Positions 1 through 5,350 of a stretch of DNA of 5,486 bases are shown here, in pieces. The stretch is from Flavicella sp037132785 (lineage in GTDB: Bacteria; Bacteroidota; Bacteroidia; Flavobacteriales; Flavobacteriaceae). The notes below the pieces were generated by a model, which ran no database searches, was not told where the DNA came from, and saw nothing but the letters and a program-made list of their open reading frames with translations. A program made the position numbers and the translations under genes. The DNA is taken from assembly GCF_037132785.1 (NCBI RefSeq), contig NZ_JBAHZZ010000153.1:1-5486 (forward strand). The letters run 5' to 3'. The stretch's first letter is position 1. Each line of letters begins with the position of its first letter.

Positions 1-90
1 GATATAACTTTTAGTCTTTTTTTCTTGCAATAATGTTTCAATTACCACACGTTCTTTTAATGATAATCGGCTATGTTTTTTTGCTTTCAT
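1..90 (-). CDS. IS30-family transposase, N-terminal part (runs off the left edge)
   Basis: Thirty codons of the beginning of a transposase are visible, reading MKAKKHSRLSLKERVVIETL and then a Lys-rich stretch ending KSYI at the window edge. The 'H-S-R-L-S-L-x-E-R-x-x-I-E-x-L' pattern is the start of the helix-turn-helix domain of IS30-family DDE transposases, which bind the terminal inverted repeats; the DDE catalytic core would lie outside the window. The ATG at 88-90 is the first in frame. It lies about 48 bp inside the element end, at the normal distance for IS30 elements. Immediately upstream is a 9-bp stem-loop (92-118). The AACGCAACA string (minus strand, 122-114) resembles the inner part of the IS30 terminal repeat as I remember it. 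Whether the full gene is intact cannot be seen. Family assignment rests on the N-terminus and the terminus only. Confidence 0.82.
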   Translation of the reverse strand, partial: MKAKKHSRLSLKERVVIETLLQEKKTKSYI

Positions 91-91
91 A

Positions 92-118
92 CAACAAATC
101 TAAGATTTTGATTTGTTG
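92..118 (-). promoter_or_regulatory. stem-loop directly upstream of the IS30 transposase start
   Basis: On the minus strand CAACAAATC (118-110) and GATTTGTTG (100-92) form a perfect 9-bp stem around a 9-nt loop. The stem ends one base before the transposase ATG at 90. What is seen is the perfect inverted repeat and its position. The inference is that in a transcript read through from outside the element, the stem would cover the ribosome-binding region and damp transposase translation, as is known for several other insertion sequences. It may also partly serve as a transposase-binding site, because it overlaps the inner end of the terminal repeat. Confidence 0.5.
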
Positions 119-134
119 CGTTAAGTTCTTGAAT

Positions 135-236
135 TCAAGCAGACCATTTTATTTTGGCTAAATAAGCTTTACATGATTCATCATTTGGCAGTTCTTTTAT
201 AAAACTCAGTATATTTTGACCTTGAAAAACATCCAT
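135..236 (-). pseudogene. IS1595-family (ISXO2-like) transposase, 5' fragment cut by the IS30 insertion
   Basis: From ATG 236-234 the frame reads MDVFQGQNILSFIKELPN, then DESCKAYLAKIKWSA and a TGA. This matches the conserved opening of Bacteroidota IS1595-family transposases, in which 'M-x-x-F-x-G-Q-N ... D-E-x-C-x-x-Y-L-x-x-I-K-W' directly precedes the CxxC zinc-ribbon. The match breaks after Lys-Trp-Ser, exactly where the IS30 end begins, and the TGA (137-135) comes from the IS30 tip. The zinc ribbon and catalytic core are absent here; the remainder may continue beyond the IS30 copy outside the window. The upstream terminus of this element is not obvious: the dispersed repeat at 388-424 points the wrong way to be its left end. 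Confidence 0.78.
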
Positions 237-387
237 ATCTGTTATATTTAAGGACACTAAGATACAGAAACTAAATGACTAACTTAGTAAATTTAAATAC
301 CAAGCTATAATAAATATGTTACTTTAAGTTTTATATTTCATTCTAATCGAAATATCAATAATTATATTGAATCTTAAAAACATCTAA

Positions 388-424
388 TACCAATTAGATA
401 ATTAAATGATGCAATAATAATAAT
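388..424 (+). repeat. dispersed terminal-repeat-like sequence, copy C
   Basis: This stretch begins TACCAATT and contains AATAATAAT. It matches the IS1595-linked terminus at 5278-5319 in 27 of the first 34 aligned positions without gaps. It is oriented with its 'inside' pointing right, towards the LRR gene, whose stop codon is 46 bp away. No transposase remnant lies on that inner side, so it appears to be a solo or decayed end. The base composition is very AT-rich, so part of the match could be chance; the shared ATACCAATT block and the spacing to TGAnG argue for real relationship. Confidence 0.45.
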
Positions 425-469
425 ATACTATAAAACTTGTAGCATGCTTATATTTCCATTTTCTTAAAT

Positions 470-1777
470 TTAATTTATATCCGCCTCGGTAATAGATTTA
501 AATTCTTTCCAAACTCCTGCTAATTCATAGTCACCTTTTGTTCCCTTTGGTACGGTTAAAGCAATATTACCTAAAGTAACACCCTCAAAATCAATTGAAC
601 TTATAGCTAATGGTATTTGACAATTTACCACTACACTTATTAAATTTAAACAATTAGAAAAGGCATAATCACCGATACTTTTTACACTCCCTGGAATAGT
701 GACATTAGTTAAACTACTACAACGAGCAAAAGCATAATCAACTATACTTATTACGGATTCTGGAATACTGACACTTAGTAAATTTGAACAATCAGCGAAG
801 GCAGAACTCCCTATACTTAGTACACTTGTTGGAATACTGACACTTAGTAAACTTGAACAATTTTTAAAAGCTCTACTTTCTATACTGGTTACACCTTCTG
901 GAATACTGACACTTAATAAACTTGAACAATCAGCAAAAACACCTTCTTTTATACTATTTATAGCAGCTGGGATACTGACATTAGTTAAACTTGAACAACC
1001 TTCAAAAGCTCTACTTTCTATACTGGTTACACCTTCTGGAATACTGACACTTAGTAAATTTGAACAACCTGAAAAAGTACTGTATTCAATTCTTATTACA
1101 CCAACTGGTATACTAATATTGGTTAAACTTGAACAACCAGCAAAAGAAAAACGCTCTATACTTATTACATCATCTGGAATACTGACATTCGCCAAGCTAT
1201 AACAACCTTGAAAAGCATAAGAACCTATACGGGTTACAGCAGTAGGAATACTGACACTCGTTAATTTTAAACAGCCTGCAAAAGTACCAGACTCTATACT
1301 TGTTACTCCATCTGGAATACTGACACTTAGTAAACTTGAACAACTCTTAAAAGTACTCTCTTCTATACTAGTTACGCCATCAGGAATACTGATACTTATT
1401 AAACTTGAACAACGATAAAAAGTACTAGATCCAATACTTATTACACTATCTGGAATACTGACACTTAGTAAACTTGAACAATCAGAAAAAGCACTAGAAC
1501 CTATGCGCATAACAGAATCTGGAATACTGACACTAGTTAAGTTACCACACCACCTAAAAGCATCTTTACTTAAACTGGTAATTGTATAAGTTATCTCGTT
1601 ATCTAGTATCGTTTCTGGAATTGTTAATGCGCCTGTTGGACAAGTATTATATTTTGCTACTGATACGTATTTATTTTCTGTATCTATGATCGTATAGTTT
1701 AAAACTCCATCATTAAAGTTTTGTGCTTGACCAAATTTAAAACAGAAACACAATAAAACGAATAGGTACTTTTTCAT
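470..1777 (-). CDS. Secreted BspA-type leucine-rich repeat protein (LRR_5 family)
   Basis: A 435-residue exported protein. Residues 1-18 form a signal peptide (MKKYLFVLLCFCFKFGQA) with probable cleavage before Gln19; there is no lipobox. Residues 20-79 are a lead-in domain ending in a degenerate repeat with Trp76-Cys77. Residues 80-378 are 13 uninterrupted repeats of exactly 23 residues, consensus LxxVSIPxxVxSIxxxxFxxCSS; Ile6-Pro7, Phe18 and Cys21 occur in all 13. A capping half repeat and a 'VPKGTKGDYELAGVWKEF' module close the protein at 435. BspA repeats in other bacteria bind host or matrix proteins; the ligand here is unknown. The frame is open for 32 more codons upstream, to 1873, but the signal peptide fixes the start at 1777. 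No type IX secretion C-terminal domain follows: TAA, then another in-frame stop. The gene stands alone, 329 bp after the DUF3810 gene. Confidence 0.92.
   Translation of the reverse strand: MKKYLFVLLCFCFKFGQAQNFNDGVLNYTIIDTENKYVSVAKYNTCPTGALTIPETILDNEITYTITSLSKDAFRWCGNLTSVSIPDSVMRIGSSAFSDCSSLLSVSIPDSVISIGSSTFYRCSSLISISIPDGVTSIEESTFKSCSSLLSVSIPDGVTSIESGTFAGCLKLTSVSIPTAVTRIGSYAFQGCYSLANVSIPDDVISIERFSFAGCSSLTNISIPVGVIRIEYSTFSGCSNLLSVSIPEGVTSIESRAFEGCSSLTNVSIPAAINSIKEGVFADCSSLLSVSIPEGVTSIESRAFKNCSSLLSVSIPTSVLSIGSSAFADCSNLLSVSIPESVISIVDYAFARCSSLTNVTIPGSVKSIGDYAFSNCLNLISVVVNCQIPLAISSIDFEGVTLGNIALTVPKGTKGDYELAGVWKEFKSITEADIN
644..1540 (-). repeat. 13 tandem 69-bp coding repeats in the LRR gene
   Basis: The 897 bp encode 13 units of 69 bp with no insertion or deletion. 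Most units have diverged at the DNA level, but two 50-bp segments, 866-915 and 1004-1053, are identical. They lie 138 bp apart, exactly two units. Recombination or replication slippage between such copies would add or remove 46 residues in frame, so repeat number may vary among strains. Confidence 0.93.
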
Positions 1778-2106
1778 AACTATAATATAATTTTTTAGTA
1801 AAATTACATAAAACAGCAGCTTTAGACTAAATATTTCACCAAAATATCTAAGATAATATTGATAAAAAATCACAGAACTCTGAATTATATTTTTGAGTTG
1901 AATTAAGCAATCTAATTAAACCAAAATGATTAAAGTACCTTGAAGATAAATTTAGGTTTTCAAAACCCCAAACATGGCTTAGCCACAGGAAAAACAGAAA
2001 CTAGAACCTCTTTTTTATTTATCTAAAAACATAATCCAATCTCGCATTAACGGAGAATCAATCGACTTTTTGTATTATCAATAGAAATGCACAACAGAAA
2101 AAAAAT
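1778..2106. other. 329-bp gap between the LRR and DUF3810 genes, no gene recognised
   Basis: No credible coding sequence was found in either direction; the longest open stretch on the minus strand lacks a start codon. Two short perfect palindromes lie close together: GGTTTTCAAAACC (1955-1967) and TGGCTTAGCCA (1975-1985). They could be hairpins in the transcript or an operator, but neither is followed by a clear T-run for either neighbouring gene. A run of eight T on the minus strand lies just after the DUF3810 stop (2106-2099) without a preceding stem. The region just upstream of the LRR start is AT-rich, and no full match to the Bacteroidota promoter consensus was found. Confidence 0.5.
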
Positions 2107-3177
2107 CTATGTTTTTTGATTTGAATAATGCAATAATAGATCTACCATATAACTATAACTTTTTATTCCTGATTTCTGTCGGTTTGCTTTAAGATATATA
2201 TTGTATGTTTTTTTAAATAATGGTTCGAAAGGATTTTCATATTGACTCCAAAATTCATTAGACTCTCTAAGGTTTAATACAACCCCATAATTAAGGCTCT
2301 TTACGGCTGTTTTGTAAAGCCCTTCGTCTCTCTTATTCAACTCATTCAAAAGGTATTTTAGTGCTGTAATATGTCCTGCCAACTTAAAATAAGCATCCTC
2401 ATGTGAAGTACTCGCCAGATACCCAATAAAGTTAGCCTCGTTTTCTGCGGCATAACCTATTTGGTGTGCAATTTCATGACTCGTAGTAAACGCTAAAGTA
2501 TACATTGGAATTTTTGAATTTATTTGAGCCTCTCCCGAAAAAGGATTTATATACCCAGCAAAGCCCATATAGGTTAAAACAGTACTTAAAAGAGAATGCT
2601 TAACCGACGAGACTTTATACCTAAAATATTTATGCTTTTTTCCTAATTCAGTATACCCACTTTTAGCCATTTTATAAATTTCTCTCCTAGAATATGGAAC
2701 CACATAAGCAAGACTGTCATCCTCTACTACAGTTTGATGTAGCTCATTAATTACCTCAACTGTTTTTAAAGTAAAATTATTTAATAACTTTGTACTATAT
2801 TCTTCCTTTTCAATATCTAATTTAGTAGCTAAGGGAACTCTATAATAATTCATTCCCCAACCTAAATAAAAGAAAAAATAAAGCACTGATAAGGTAGCTC
2901 CTACAGAAAGTCGATACGATCTTAAATCGCTTAATTTATCTCTAAATAAAATATAAATAAAACGAATAAAAAGCAAAAAGAATATCCCATATAATAAATC
3001 ACCTACACTAAAAGGAATCCAACCTAAAGAGGTTCGATAAAAAAGAGAAATCACTTTATATATCCCATTGGAATAATATTTTTCTATAGTATTTGGAAAA
3101 CGTGATATGATTTGCACAAAAATTATTTGTACAATCAAAAAATTCGATAAATACCGCGCTAATAAGTCGTCTTTCAT
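2107..3177 (-). CDS. DUF3810-family membrane protein with HExxH metalloprotease motif
   Basis: A 356-residue protein of the DUF3810 type, widespread in Bacteroidota and of unknown substrate. Three membrane segments lie at about 10-26, 58-79 and 91-106, the last followed by the family's W-G-M-N-Y-Y-R stretch. A large soluble domain follows. It carries H234-E-I-A-H238 and, a few residues later, A-E245-N-E247-A-N-F; His234 and His238 would bind zinc, Glu235 would act as general base, and one of the two later glutamates would be the third ligand. This pattern is that of gluzincin-like peptidases, so proteolysis is an inference from motif rather than known activity. The domain probably faces the periplasm. 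The length looks full. The start at 3177 is the first ATG, ahead of a charged leader and the first membrane helix. A TATATTTG box on the minus strand (3322-3315) fits the Bacteroidota -7 consensus, but no -33 element is apparent. The gene is transcribed away from dnaB. Confidence 0.9.
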   Translation of the reverse strand: MKDDLLARYLSNFLIVQIIFVQIISRFPNTIEKYYSNGIYKVISLFYRTSLGWIPFSVGDLLYGIFFLLFIRFIYILFRDKLSDLRSYRLSVGATLSVLYFFFYLGWGMNYYRVPLATKLDIEKEEYSTKLLNNFTLKTVEVINELHQTVVEDDSLAYVVPYSRREIYKMAKSGYTELGKKHKYFRYKVSSVKHSLLSTVLTYMGFAGYINPFSGEAQINSKIPMYTLAFTTSHEIAHQIGYAAENEANFIGYLASTSHEDAYFKLAGHITALKYLLNELNKRDEGLYKTAVKSLNYGVVLNLRESNEFWSQYENPFEPLFKKTYNIYLKANRQKSGIKSYSYMVDLLLHYSNQKT

Positions 3178-3422
3178 TAAGTTAATTTAAAAGTATTGCC
3201 AACAACATATCCAATCAAAAATCATGTCACATTTTAAAAAATTCTTACTTTCTAAATGAATTTTGGTGAAATTACATTTTTTCTAGCAATCTGTTTTCTA
3301 TTTATAAAATAACACAAATATATTTTGCATCAAAAAACAGACCGAAAATTATAAGAAACTGTCTATATTAATTAATGCTTTGTAGAAGCGTACCTTGTTT
3401 ATAAAGAGTTTTAAACATATAA

Positions 3423-3584
3423 TATCAATTTTATTTTTAAATGGCGTGATAGTAATTAGGAATATTTTTTATTCAAATAAGCAGTAAAAAACTGTTGCAT
3501 AGCACTGCTACGGTTTTATTTTTATGTGAAATATGAATGAAGTAAGAAACGAATTTAATGCGTCATTTAAATGTTAAAATGATA
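3423..3584. mobile_element. Degenerate MITE-like element, 162 bp, related to the IS1595-type end
   Basis: The left end (3423-3464) begins TATCAATTTTATTTTTAAAT and matches the IS1595-linked terminus at 5278-5319 in 35 of 42 positions. The right end, read on the minus strand from 3584 to 3560, begins TATCATTTTAACATTTAAAT and matches the left end in 19 of 25 ungapped positions. The two therefore make an imperfect inverted pair. The interior has no reading frame but contains short self-complementary segments such as CAGTAAAAAACTG (3482-3494). No target duplication is visible at the flanks, so the element is either old or its true tips differ. A further weak match to the repeat core (TTTTAATGGCGCAGG, minus strand, 3604-3590) lies just outside, suggesting a rearranged or nested copy. 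Confidence 0.5.
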
Positions 3585-3688
3585 TATACCTGCGCCATTA
3601 AAATTATTATTAACAAAAAATGACTTTTATAAACAGCTATGTGTACAAATAAAATGCTCTAAAAAATAAAAGAATAGAATTAATAATT

Positions 3689-3696
3689 TAATTTTG
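3689..3696 (+). promoter_or_regulatory. possible -7 box (TAATTTTG) just before dnaB
   Basis: TAATTTTG matches the Bacteroidota TAnnTTTG -7 consensus exactly and ends five bases before the dnaB ATG. No TTG or TTTG -33 element is present at the usual 17-20 bp upstream. If used, it would start transcription at or within a few bases of the ATG. AT-rich DNA makes chance matches frequent. Confidence 0.28.
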
Positions 3697-3701
3697 CTGT
3701 C

Positions 3702-5219
3702 ATGGAGCAAACAAGAGCGATAAAAGGGCGAAAAATTGATAAAAGCAGAATCATTAATCTTGAAAAAGGAAAAATACCACCACAGGCATTAGACTTAGAA
3801 GATGCTGTTTTAGGCGCAATGATGATTGATAAAAAGGGAATAGACGATGTAATCGACATCTTACATCCAGAAGCTTTTTATAAAGAAGCGCATAAAGAAA
3901 TTTATGATGCTATCTATAGCTTGTTTCAAAACTCCGAACCTACTGATTTACTTACCGTTTCTAATCAGCTTAGGAAAAACGGAAAACTAGATTTTGTCGG
4001 TGGGGATTTTTATTTGATTGGCTTAACTCAAAAAGTTGCTTCTTCTGCCCATATTGAATTTCATGCTCGTATTATTATTCAAAAATATATTCAACGTAGA
4101 CTTATTAGTATTTCTAGTGAAATTATTGAACAGTCTTATGACGAAACCATCGATGTTTTTGACTTATTAGATAATGCCGAATCTAAACTTTTTGAAGTTA
4201 CTCAAGGGAACTTAAAGAAAAGTTCTGAAAGCGCAAAAGACCTTGTACAGCAAGCGGTAACTAAAATCCAAGAGATAGGAAACCAAGAAGGAATGAGTGG
4301 ATTAGAAACTGGTTTTACCAAATTAGATGCTCTTACCTCTGGTTGGCAACCTTCTGATTTAATTATTATTGCCGCCCGTCCTGGTATGGGAAAAACAGCC
4401 TTTGTAATTTCCATGGCTAAAAATATGGCGATTGATTTTGGACACGCTGTAGCTTTGTTCTCTCTTGAGATGTCATCAATTCAGTTAATTACTCGTATGA
4501 TCTCTAGTGAAACGGGGTTGACTTCAGAAAAATTACGTAAAGGAAACTTGGAGCCACATGAATGGGAGCAGTTAAATGTAAAAGTAAAAAACTTAACAGA
4601 TTCTCCTATTTTTATTGACGACACACCTTCATTGTCTATTTTTGATTTACGTGCAAAAGCTCGTCGTTTGGCTTCTCAGCACGGAATTAAAATTATTGTT
4701 ATTGATTATTTACAATTGATGACAGCAGGTGGAGCTGCCAATGGAAATCGTGAACAAGAAATATCTATGATTTCACGTAACTTAAAAGCGCTGGCAAAAG
4801 AATTAAGTATTCCTGTAATTGCCTTATCTCAGTTGTCTCGTGCAGTAGAAACACGTGGAGGTTCAAAAAGACCTTTATTATCTGACTTACGTGAATCTGG
4901 TGCAATTGAACAAGATGCTGATATTGTATCATTTATTTTCCGTCCAGAATACTACGGCCTTACAGAATGGGATGATGATGATCATACTCCTTGTGAAGGA
5001 CAAGGAGAATTTATTGTGGCAAAACACAGAAATGGTGGTTTGGCAAACATCCGTTTAAAATTTACTGGACACCTAGCAAAATTCTCTGATTTAGAAGAAG
5101 GATTTGGGAATGAATTCCATTCAAAAATGAATGATTTTAATCAAGAGATATCTTCAAATAATCTTCCGAGTGCAGATGATGCTTTTGGAGCGCCTGATGC
5201 TGATGATACGCCCTTTTAA
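3702..5219 (+). CDS. dnaB: Replicative DNA helicase DnaB
   Basis: The 505-residue hexameric helicase unwinds the chromosome ahead of DNA polymerase III and recruits primase. The N-terminal primase-interacting domain spans about residues 25-130 (PPQALDLEDAVLGAMM onward), a helical linker about 131-190, and the RecA-like ATPase about 195-460. Visible motifs are Walker A ARPGMGKT (225-232, Lys231), the catalytic glutamate in FSLEM (Glu256), Walker B IIVIDYLQ (Asp335), the ALSQLSR sensor (Gln377), DLRESGAIEQDADIV (395-409), and the K-H-R443-N-G loop carrying the arginine finger. Nothing essential is missing, and no intein is present. A flexible acidic tail (about 468-505) ends DADDTPF. The length is ordinary for Flavobacteriia. 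The start is set by the family-typical K-I-D-K-S-x-I-I-N-L-E-K-G-K leader and lacks a Shine-Dalgarno sequence. The gene stands alone: divergent from DUF3810 and ended by a hairpin beside an IS end. Confidence 0.99.
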   Translation: MEQTRAIKGRKIDKSRIINLEKGKIPPQALDLEDAVLGAMMIDKKGIDDVIDILHPEAFYKEAHKEIYDAIYSLFQNSEPTDLLTVSNQLRKNGKLDFVGGDFYLIGLTQKVASSAHIEFHARIIIQKYIQRRLISISSEIIEQSYDETIDVFDLLDNAESKLFEVTQGNLKKSSESAKDLVQQAVTKIQEIGNQEGMSGLETGFTKLDALTSGWQPSDLIIIAARPGMGKTAFVISMAKNMAIDFGHAVALFSLEMSSIQLITRMISSETGLTSEKLRKGNLEPHEWEQLNVKVKNLTDSPIFIDDTPSLSIFDLRAKARRLASQHGIKIIVIDYLQLMTAGGAANGNREQEISMISRNLKALAKELSIPVIALSQLSRAVETRGGSKRPLLSDLRESGAIEQDADIVSFIFRPEYYGLTEWDDDDHTPCEGQGEFIVAKHRNGGLANIRLKFTGHLAKFSDLEEGFGNEFHSKMNDFNQEISSNNLPSADDAFGAPDADDTPF

Positions 5220-5234
5220 ATATTAGTAATTAAC

Positions 5235-5276
5235 AATTCATGCATCTCTGTTTTTAAATAAACAGATGCATTAATT
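5235..5276 (+). terminator. hairpin downstream of dnaB, probable terminator
   Basis: The left arm 5235-5253 pairs with the right arm 5260-5276. Four outer pairs, one mismatch, an eight-pair block (ATGCATCT with AGATGCAT), a two-base CT bulge and four inner pairs surround the six-base loop TTAAAT. It starts 15 bp after the dnaB stop. The 3' side lacks an immediate T-run and passes into TATACC and then TTTTATTTTT, the latter belonging to the IS1595 terminus. The structure is symmetric enough to act from both sides, between convergent dnaB and the IS transposase gene. Confidence 0.6.
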
Positions 5277-5277
5277 A

Positions 5278-5319
5278 TACCAATTTTATTTTTAACTGAC
5301 GTAATAATAATTTGGAATG
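5278..5319 (+). repeat. terminal repeat of the right IS1595 element, copy B of the dispersed family
   Basis: This is the reference copy, because it is physically joined to a transposase gene. It matches the left end of the 162-bp element at 3423-3464 in 35 of 42 positions and copy C at 388-424 in 27 of 34. Similarity to the 3423 copy continues into a shared run of six T and an AAATAA block further in, suggesting that the non-autonomous copy retained some sub-terminal IS sequence. Confidence 0.58.
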
Positions 5320-5350
5320 TTTTTTCTTTAGGTTAAATAAAAAATCTGAG

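Larger units (their letters stand above)
1..138 (-). mobile_element. IS30-family insertion sequence, left (5') end, partial
   Basis: The outer end is placed at about 137-139 because the reading frame of an IS1595-type transposase stops matching there and IS30-type sequence begins. On the minus strand the terminus reads TTGAATTCAAGAACTT followed by AACGCAACA, then a hairpin and the transposase ATG. This spacing, about 15-17 nt from the tip to AACGCAACA, fits IS30-family ends from memory. The exact tip and any target duplication cannot be set, since the other end lies outside the window. TTGAATTCAA at the tip is itself a 10-bp palindrome. Confidence 0.7.
3178..3701. other. 524-bp divergent intergenic region between DUF3810 and dnaB
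   Basis: This region must hold the promoters of both neighbours. It contains a possible minus-strand -7 box for DUF3810 (3315-3322), a 162-bp degenerate inverted-repeat element (3423-3584) and a possible -7 box adjacent to dnaB (3689-3696). A 16-codon minus-strand open frame at 3371-3418 (MFKTLYKQGTLLQSIN) abuts the element. It may be a relic or chance and is not called as a gene. No tRNA or other RNA gene is recognisable. Confidence 0.6.

Noticed and set aside
256..288. Inverted repeat ACTAAG / CTTAGT upstream of the IS1595 fragment as a possible element terminus
   Set aside because: Six-base arms separated by 21 bases are weak, and the sequence does not align with the terminus at 5278.
355..370. 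TCAATA / TATTGA hairpin
   Set aside because: A six-pair AT-only stem with a four-base loop is common in this background and sits next to no gene end.
470..1777. LRR repeats as a CRISPR array or non-coding tandem repeat
   Set aside because: The 69-bp period is an exact multiple of three in one open frame, with the BspA consensus and a signal peptide; it is a coding solenoid.
1778..1873. Upstream extension of the LRR frame by 32 codons
   Set aside because: The extension is hydrophobic and AT-rich, and it would place a second membrane-like stretch before a perfect signal peptide. The MKKYLF start at 1777 is far more typical.
1858..2007. About 50 codons open on the minus strand in the LRR/DUF3810 gap
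   Set aside because: It has no start codon, begins right after a stop, and resembles no family I know.
2027..2075. Short minus-strand peptide-like stretch YKKSIDSPLMRDWIMFLDK
   Set aside because: It looks protein-like but is under 20 codons between stops with no start at its head; too short to separate a gene relic from chance.
1847..3274. 13-nt match ATTTTGGTGAAAT upstream of the LRR gene (minus strand) and at 3262-3274 (plus strand)
   Set aside because: A single 13-nt match in DNA this AT-rich is expected by chance, and the positions relative to the genes differ.
3371..3418. 16-codon minus-strand frame MFKTLYKQGTLLQSIN beside the MITE-like element
   Set aside because: Too short to support as a gene; no upstream signals and no family recognised.
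4202..4414. 70-codon minus-strand open frame inside dnaB
   Set aside because: It lies wholly opposite the conserved ATPase region of dnaB and has no recognisable family; a shadow frame.
4855..5058. 67-codon plus-strand open frame inside dnaB
   Set aside because: It is an alternative frame of conserved dnaB sequence without its own start context; a shadow frame.
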